A DNA stretch of 6,571 bases. Source: Firmicutes bacterium UBA5301 (GTDB taxonomy: Bacteria > Bacillota > UBA5301). The notes under the pieces were generated by a model. The model saw nothing but the letters and a program-made list of their open reading frames with translations, was not told where the DNA came from and did no database searches. Of the stretch, positions 1 through 4,423 are shown in pieces. Every line of letters begins with the position of its first letter. Positions within the stretch are counted from its first letter, which is position 1. The stretch is from assembly GCA_002408345.1 (NCBI GenBank), contig DHRX01000164.1, positions 1-6,571 of the forward strand, written 5' to 3'. Made by a program: the position numbers and the translations under genes.

Positions 1-50
1 ACACTGTTCAGTTTTCAAGGTCCAAACCCTTGTCGCAATCGACGAAGTTT
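1..50 (-). promoter_or_regulatory. Leader of a stable-RNA (probably rRNA) operon with boxA-like element, cut by the left edge
   Basis: Read on the minus strand, this is the transcribed start of a unit running out of the window to the left. Right after the promoter a small hairpin can form: GTCG (43-40) pairs with CGAC (35-32) around an ATTG loop, and CTT (47-45) can pair with AAG (31-29) past one bulged C. Then comes CCTTGAAAACTGAACA (20-5). This resembles the boxA-type antitermination element found in Bacillota rRNA leaders shortly before 16S rRNA. No mature 16S sequence lies inside the window, so the rRNA operon is inferred from leader plus promoter. Similar TGAAAACTGAA stretches also occur in rRNA spacers, and a tRNA operon cannot be excluded. 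Confidence 0.65.
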
Positions 51-79
51 ATTATACCAGCTGGTTTTTTCCATGTCAA
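51..79 (-). promoter_or_regulatory. Perfect-consensus sigma-A promoter, probably for an rRNA operon
   Basis: On the minus strand, TTGACA (79-74) is followed by 17 bp and then TATAAT (56-51). Both hexamers and the spacing match the sigma-A consensus exactly. The transcript would start near position 44 or 43 and run left. A G at 43 would fit the GTP-initiated rRNA promoters known from Bacillus, but the start base is an inference. The -35 box begins 3 bp after the yunB stop codon, so any upstream activating DNA lies inside the yunB coding region. The -40 to -60 zone (about 82-103) is not notably AT-rich. An AT-rich patch lies further up, at about 105-121. Confidence 0.85.
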
Positions 80-82
80 GCG

Positions 83-787
83 CTAAGGGGCTCTTTGTGG
101 TTGTAAATTTATTTTTTCTTCTTGAACGACCTTAGACTGACCTAAAAAGTCACCCAGCCCAAAATAAACTTCTGGAACTTCACCTAAAATTATGCCTTCA
201 GTTAGCGGTAATTTTACATTGACCGAAGCGGTTTGACTAACTAAAGGAACGACAATTCTTATACCTACTGTAACATCTAAATAAAGTTTGTGACGGGTCT
301 GATTAATACCTGCCTGTTCGAACCGATCAAACACACTAATACCAATAGTACCTACCGGGACTATTCGGACAGATATCCATGGGCCCATACTAGCTAAAAG
401 ATGGCTACCCAAAGCTTGCCCTAAAGGTATACGGATCCGCTCTTCAGAAATGTTTTTAAGGGCCTCTTGAATTTGAATAGCCGCTTCAGCTGCCAACCGA
501 TTGATCTCACCGGTATTCGGTTGCATCATAACAATCTTCCCGTGGTTATCCTGTCTTACAGAATAGAGATCCTCATACCGCATGGTTCGAGCTACTTTTT
601 CATGAACTGCTCTGTTGATTACGTTACTAGCAATCATATTCGCTCGAGTTTCGGCAATTTTAAGGAGTGTTGGCTGTAAGCGATAGTCGATGAGAATAAA
701 AAGCGCTATAACTAGTAATAGCAATATAGCTAAAAAGCGATAAAGAGCAGGTAGAAAACGACGTAGCCACAGCTGAATACGGCGCAT
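83..787 (-). CDS. yunB: YunB-like sporulation protein
   Basis: This 234-residue protein matches the YunB sporulation family, known from Bacillus as a mother-cell (sigma-E) gene whose biochemical role is not settled. A basic N-terminus (RRIQLWLRR) is followed by one hydrophobic segment at about residues 16-34, so it is likely a single-pass membrane protein with most of its length outside the cytoplasm. Family-like stretches include ETRANMIASNVINRAV (about 46-61), DNHGKIVMMQPNTGEINRLA (80-99) and LPLTEGIILGEVPEVY (193-208). Length is close to the Bacillus protein of about 250 residues. The ATG at 787-785 is chosen because the next Met is residue 51, beyond the membrane segment. The Shine-Dalgarno match is poor: only GAG within GGCGAG, 2 bases before the ATG. 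An intrinsic terminator separates the gene from tyrS, so it probably has its own promoter. No terminator is visible after its stop codon, where the rRNA-type promoter begins at once. Confidence 0.9.
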   Translation of the reverse strand: MRRIQLWLRRFLPALYRFLAILLLLVIALFILIDYRLQPTLLKIAETRANMIASNVINRAVHEKVARTMRYEDLYSVRQDNHGKIVMMQPNTGEINRLAAEAAIQIQEALKNISEERIRIPLGQALGSHLLASMGPWISVRIVPVGTIGISVFDRFEQAGINQTRHKLYLDVTVGIRIVVPLVSQTASVNVKLPLTEGIILGEVPEVYFGLGDFLGQSKVVQEEKINLQPQRAP

Positions 788-825
788 TTCTCGCCGAATT
801 ACCCCATCGAGCCCACCCCTTTATC

Positions 826-857
826 AAAAAACGCTTCATTATTTATATGAAGCGTTT
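826..857 (-). terminator. Rho-independent terminator of tyrS
   Basis: On the minus strand, AAACGCTTCAT (857-847) pairs perfectly with ATGAAGCGTTT (839-829) as an 11-bp stem around a 7-base loop (846-840). The T run at 831-826 follows directly and shares its first Ts with the stem. It lies 22 bp after the tyrS stop codon and before yunB, so it should end the tyrS transcript. On the plus strand the A run precedes the hairpin and no T run of comparable length follows, so it works best leftward. Confidence 0.9.
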
Positions 858-879
858 CCCTAGAATATCAAAGGTCGGG

Positions 880-2115
880 TTAGTAATCCTTAATTACCTT
901 AGTAAATTTTCGTTTACCCACCTGTATAACTCGTTCCGTAGTAATGTCGACTTGTTTTTCTTCTGAAGTTACTTTTACCCCATCTATTTTGACGGCACCT
1001 TGCTTAATCATGCGCCGGGCTTCTCCATTAGAGGTAACCAGATCACTAAAGGCTAATAGTTTTACTATCCAAACACTACTTTTCGAATCCATTTCCGTAC
1101 CAGGGACCGTAATTAAAGGGATATCCTCAGGGATTTCACCTTGGCGGAAAACTAAATCAAAAGCCTCTTCAGCTTCTCGGGCCGCCGCTGCTCCATGGTA
1201 TAAAGTAACAATTTCTCGACCTAACCGTCGTTTAACATCACGGGGATGTAGTTTCCCCGCTGCCATCCCTTGGAAGATCGTCTTGATTTCAGCCATCGGC
1301 ACTTCTGTTACTAATTCGTAGTAAGGGCGCATTAACTCATCGGGAATCGACATAGTTTTACCGTACATTTCCGCCGGTTCTTCACTAATACCAATATAAT
1401 TACCGAGGCTCTTACTCATCTTGTGAACCCCATCAGTTCCTACTAGTAAAGGCATCATTAGAGCAACCTGTGGCTCTTGACCATACTCCCGTTGTAACTC
1501 TCTCCCAACCAATAAGTTAAACTTCTGGTCGGTACCACCTAACTCTACATCAGCATGGAGCGCTACAGAATCATAGCCCTGCATTAACGGATAAAAGAAC
1601 TCGTGGATACCAATAGGTCTATTGGAATTAAAGCGATTAGCAAAGTCCTCCCGCTCTAGCATCTGAGCTACCGTATACTTAGAAGCTAATTTAAGTACAT
1701 CACCAAAATTTAAAGCTGCCAACCAAGTACTATTAAATACAATCTTGGTTTTTTCGGGGTTCATGATTTTATAGATCTGTTTTGCGTAAGTTTTAGCGTT
1801 AGCTTCAACCTCTTCCTTCGTTAACGGTTTCCGTGCCGTTGATTTCCCAGAGGGATCACCGATACGCCCAGTAAAATCACCGATAAGAAAGTAGACTTCA
1901 TGCCCCATATCCTGAAATTGTTTTAATTTACGATAAACAACGGTATGACCCAAATGAATATCTGGAGCTGATGGATCAGTACCAAGTTTAACCCGTAAGG
2001 GACGCTGCTCTTTTTGGGCTCGTTCTAAAGCGTTGCGTAAATCTTCAACACTGATAACCTCAGCAGCCCCTCGTGTAAGTAATTCTAACTGTTCTGATAT
2101 GGAAAGACCTTGCAC
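880..2115 (-). CDS. tyrS: Tyrosine--tRNA ligase (TyrRS, TyrZ-like type 2)
   Basis: This cytoplasmic class Ic synthetase charges tRNA-Tyr with tyrosine using ATP. The 411 residues are full length for the type 2 (TyrZ-like) branch. The Rossmann catalytic domain carries HLGH at 54-57 (the HIGH motif), a tyrosine-pocket stretch QGYDSVALHADVELGGTDQ at 179-197, and an intact KMSKS at 232-236. A helical anticodon-binding region follows, then a C-terminal S4 RNA-binding domain at about 346-411. The start is GTG (2115-2113), with AAGGAG 8 bases upstream. The ATG closer to that site (2123-2121) runs into TAG after two codons and cannot be the start. The gene has its own sigma-A promoter and terminator and is divergent from the pbp gene. 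The short leader has no room for a T-box riboswitch, which commonly controls tyrS in Bacillota. I cannot tell whether a second TyrRS exists elsewhere. Confidence 0.97.
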   Translation of the reverse strand: MQGLSISEQLELLTRGAAEVISVEDLRNALERAQKEQRPLRVKLGTDPSAPDIHLGHTVVYRKLKQFQDMGHEVYFLIGDFTGRIGDPSGKSTARKPLTKEEVEANAKTYAKQIYKIMNPEKTKIVFNSTWLAALNFGDVLKLASKYTVAQMLEREDFANRFNSNRPIGIHEFFYPLMQGYDSVALHADVELGGTDQKFNLLVGRELQREYGQEPQVALMMPLLVGTDGVHKMSKSLGNYIGISEEPAEMYGKTMSIPDELMRPYYELVTEVPMAEIKTIFQGMAAGKLHPRDVKRRLGREIVTLYHGAAAAREAEEAFDLVFRQGEIPEDIPLITVPGTEMDSKSSVWIVKLLAFSDLVTSNGEARRMIKQGAVKIDGVKVTSEEKQVDITTERVIQVGKRKFTKVIKDY

Positions 2116-2123
2116 TATGCCAT

Positions 2124-2129
2124 CTCCTT
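2124..2129 (-). promoter_or_regulatory. Ribosome binding site that fixes the tyrS GTG start
   Basis: AAGGAG on the minus strand (2129-2124) stands 8 bases before the GTG at 2115-2113. The ATG at 2123-2121 touches the site with no spacing and reads ATG-GCA-TAG, with its stop codon sharing one base with the GTG. The spacing and reading frame both favour GTG as the tyrS start. Confidence 0.88.
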
Positions 2130-2163
2130 TTTGAGCACCTGTCCGACCTCAAAATTACCACCT

Positions 2164-2193
2164 ATTATAACACAACCCTAAAATGGCAAGCAA
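2164..2193 (-). promoter_or_regulatory. tyrS sigma-A promoter
   Basis: On the minus strand, TTGCTT (2193-2188) is a four-of-six -35 match. It is followed by an 18-bp spacer and a perfect TATAAT -10 (2169-2164). Transcription would start near 2157, leaving an untranslated leader of only about 42 bases before the GTG. Confidence 0.75.
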
Positions 2194-2215
2194 TGTCTTC
2201 TACCGCAAGTTTTGT

Positions 2216-2246
2216 TTCCAAATTAGCATAATTTATATGTTATAAT
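2216..2246 (+). promoter_or_regulatory. Extended -10 promoter of the penicillin-binding protein gene
   Basis: TATAAT (2241-2246) is preceded by TG at 2238-2239, giving the extended -10 form TGnTATAAT. The -35 region is weak: TTCCAA (2216-2221) at a 19-bp spacing is the best I see, so recognition probably depends on the extended -10. The start would fall near 2253, with a leader of roughly 53 bases. It points away from the tyrS promoter and the two do not overlap. Confidence 0.7.
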
Positions 2247-2291
2247 GTTTCTGATATTAATTTAGTATATTTACTGTGGACCCAAAAGTGG

Positions 2292-2296
2292 GGAGG
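2292..2296 (+). promoter_or_regulatory. Ribosome binding site of the penicillin-binding protein gene
   Basis: GGAGG, within a longer GGGGAGGA, stands 9 bases before the ATG at 2306-2308. This strong match supports that start. Confidence 0.9.
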
Positions 2297-2305
2297 ATTT
2301 AATTA

Positions 2306-4393
2306 ATGGGCAAACTACGAGTAACTCTTAAACGAGCTTTGCTCGGATTATTTATTTTAATTATTTGTATTGGCTTTGGTACCGCATTTGGTATCTTTGC
2401 TGGAGCATTAAGTACTGCACCTACACTAGACGATATTGAATTTAACCCCAACAAGACCACCTATATTTACGATATCAACGGTAAGGTTATCACCAGGCTC
2501 TATAAAGAAAATCGCATCCCTGTAAGCTTAGAGGAGATCCCTGATGATCTACAAAAAGCGGTTATTGCGATTGAGGATGACCATTTTTATGAGCACCATG
2601 GTATTAACTATCGTTCGGTAGCCAGGGCTATTTATGTCGACCTTAAAGAAAGACGCAAAGCTCAGGGCTTTAGTACTATTACCATGCAGTTAGCCCGTAA
2701 TGCTTTTTTATCCCAAGAAAAAACCTTTACCCGTAAACTTAATGAAATTATCTGGACTATTCAAATCGAACGCAAATTTACTAAAGAAGAGATTCTTGAG
2801 CGTTATTTAAATGAAGTTTATTTTGGTCATAGCGCCTACGGGGTTGAAGCTGCTGCTCAGGTTTTCTTTGGTAAGCACGTTAAAGACCTAAATTTGCCTG
2901 AAAGCGCCTTACTAGCCGGTATTATTCAGATACCCGGTGTTCACTCCCCTTACATTAACCTAGAGAATGCTTATAAACGACGGGCTGTAGTACTTAATCG
3001 AATGCAAGAGCTGAACATGATTACCAAAGAAACTGCTGAAGAAGCAAAGGCTACAGAAATTCAGTTAGCTGGCCTCAAACCCCGGGAAACCAAAGCACCC
3101 TATTTTTCCGATTATATTCTTAAGGATCTCTTGGCTAAATATGGTGAAGAGCAGGTTTACGGTGGCGGATTGAAAGTCTATACCACTTTGGATCTTAACT
3201 TACAAGAGTTAGCAGAAAAAACTCTACTTCCTCCTTTGCCCGAAATATATGAGGAAGGCAGTGAAATCGCCCAACCCCAGGGGGCATTAATTAGTATTGA
3301 ACCTAGTACCGGTCAGATTAAAGCTATGGTCGGTGGTCGTGGTAATGATAAGTTCAATCGGGCTGTTCAGGCTAAGCGTCAACCTGGATCAGCTATGAAA
3401 CCTTTCATTTATATAGCCGCTATCGACCGGGGCTTTACCCCAGCTTCCATCATTGAAGATACGCCTATCGAGTATTCTTTACCTGAAGGTGAAGTTTGGG
3501 CTCCAAATAACTATGACAAGCAATATCGCGGACCGGTAACCTTACGTAAAGCCGTTGAAGATTCCTTAAATATTCCAGCGGTTAAAATGCTGGAACAGGT
3601 AGGTGTACGTACAGTCGTTGGTTATGCAAAAAAGATGGGTATTTCAACCCTAGTTGAACGTGGGGAAAAGAATGACTTCAACCTAGCATTAGCTTTAGGT
3701 GGACTGACTGAAGGTGTTACCCCATTAGAAATGACCTCGGCCTTTGCCATCTTAGCTAACCAAGGAATATGGGTAGAGCCCATAGCAATCCTGCGAGTAG
3801 TCGATGCCAACGGCCATGTGTTAGAAGAACGCACCCCAAAACGAAGTATTATCCTTAGTGAAGCTACCTCCTTTATAGTAACCGATATGCTCCGGGGTGT
3901 TGTTGAGCGAGGTACCGGTCGTGGAGCTAACATTGGTCGCCCGGCTGCCGGTAAAACTGGAACCACTGATGACTTTACTAACGCTTGGTTTATCGGATTT
4001 ACCCCTGATTTAGCTACAGGTATTTACATCGGTAACGATAAACAAAGCAACCCACTAGTTTTTGATGATGGAACTAGGTGGGGTAGTGCGCGAGCTGCCG
4101 CTATCTGGAAACAATATATGAGTCAAGCCGTGGCTGGAAAGCCGATTAAAGACTTTCCAAGGCCAGATAATATTAGTACCGCAACAATTTGTATTGAATC
4201 AGGACAATTAGCCTCGGAATTTTGTCCAGAAGTTCAAACCGAAATATTTATCGCCGGAACTGAACCGAAAGACTACTGTGTCGTACATGATTGGCAACGA
4301 CCTAACCAGGGTTGGGACTTCTTTGGTACTACCACCACACCAGATAGTGAGTCAAGCCCAAGCTCACCTTGGTCCTGGCTCTTTGGCAACTAG
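2306..4393 (+). CDS. Class A penicillin-binding protein 1A family (bifunctional glycosyltransferase/transpeptidase)
   Basis: This 695-residue wall enzyme polymerises lipid II into glycan strands and cross-links the stem peptides outside the membrane. A membrane anchor spans about residues 11-36. The GT51 domain (about 60-235) has the catalytic glutamate E90 in EDDHFYEHHG, GFSTITMQ at 121-128, RKLNE at 143-147 and ILERYLNEVYFG at 163-174. The transpeptidase domain (about 325-605) has the full active-site set: nucleophile S362 in SAMK (362-365), SLN at 420-422 and KTGT at 550-553. The C-terminal tail has cysteines at 629, 640 and 658 in a TxC...SG...C...GTEP...C arrangement, then a short Ser/Pro-rich end. 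Length is ordinary for the family. Start and frame are supported by a strong ribosome binding site. It is transcribed alone, divergent from tyrS and convergent with mutS2. The sequence alone does not show which named paralogue (ponA, pbpF and others) it corresponds to. Confidence 0.96.
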   Translation: MGKLRVTLKRALLGLFILIICIGFGTAFGIFAGALSTAPTLDDIEFNPNKTTYIYDINGKVITRLYKENRIPVSLEEIPDDLQKAVIAIEDDHFYEHHGINYRSVARAIYVDLKERRKAQGFSTITMQLARNAFLSQEKTFTRKLNEIIWTIQIERKFTKEEILERYLNEVYFGHSAYGVEAAAQVFFGKHVKDLNLPESALLAGIIQIPGVHSPYINLENAYKRRAVVLNRMQELNMITKETAEEAKATEIQLAGLKPRETKAPYFSDYILKDLLAKYGEEQVYGGGLKVYTTLDLNLQELAEKTLLPPLPEIYEEGSEIAQPQGALISIEPSTGQIKAMVGGRGNDKFNRAVQAKRQPGSAMKPFIYIAAIDRGFTPASIIEDTPIEYSLPEGEVWAPNNYDKQYRGPVTLRKAVEDSLNIPAVKMLEQVGVRTVVGYAKKMGISTLVERGEKNDFNLALALGGLTEGVTPLEMTSAFAILANQGIWVEPIAILRVVDANGHVLEERTPKRSIILSEATSFIVTDMLRGVVERGTGRGANIGRPAAGKTGTTDDFTNAWFIGFTPDLATGIYIGNDKQSNPLVFDDGTRWGSARAAAIWKQYMSQAVAGKPIKDFPRPDNISTATICIESGQLASEFCPEVQTEIFIAGTEPKDYCVVHDWQRPNQGWDFFGTTTTPDSESSPSSPWSWLFGN

Positions 4394-4400
4394 ATTCGAT

Positions 4401-4423
4401 CTATTGTTTAAGATAAACAATAG
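4401..4423. repeat. Perfect inverted repeat at the pbp/mutS2 junction
   Basis: CTATTGTTTA (4401-4410) and TAAACAATAG (4414-4423) are exact reverse complements around a 3-base loop. The repeat lies wholly inside the last codons of mutS2 and includes its stop codon, 8 bp after the pbp stop codon. The stem is AT-rich and no T run follows on either strand, so it is not a textbook terminator. It could still form a 3'-end hairpin in both convergent transcripts. Confidence 0.6.

Noticed and set aside
467..679. Plus-strand open frame of 70 codons inside yunB.
   Set aside because: It is antisense to a well-supported gene, has no ribosome binding site and resembles no family I know.
820..850. Sigma-E-like boxes before yunB on the minus strand (TCATATAA at 850-843, GATAAA at 825-820).
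   Set aside because: Only the ATA cores match and the first box is the terminator loop and stem. The match is too weak to annotate as a promoter.
944..1321. Plus-strand open frame of 125 codons inside tyrS.
   Set aside because: It is a shadow of the tyrS coding sequence with a low-information Ser/Thr-rich translation.
2115..2123. ATG-GCA-TAG mini reading frame overlapping the tyrS GTG start by one base, a possible translational control.
   Set aside because: The ATG touches the AAGGAG site with no spacing, so it is unlikely to be used. It is best seen as chance.
2281..2292. CCCA-AAAG-TGGG hairpin just before the pbp ribosome binding site.
   Set aside because: The stem is only 4 bp and overlaps a single base of the GGAGG core. 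It is not enough to claim translational control.
2116..2305. A riboswitch or small RNA in the 190-bp divergent region.
   Set aside because: I see only two promoters and two ribosome binding sites. There are no long stems, terminators or T-box core on either strand.
3622..3966. Minus-strand open frame of 114 codons inside the PBP gene.
   Set aside because: It is antisense to the transpeptidase domain, with no promoter or ribosome binding site and an unconvincing Arg/Pro/Ser-rich translation.
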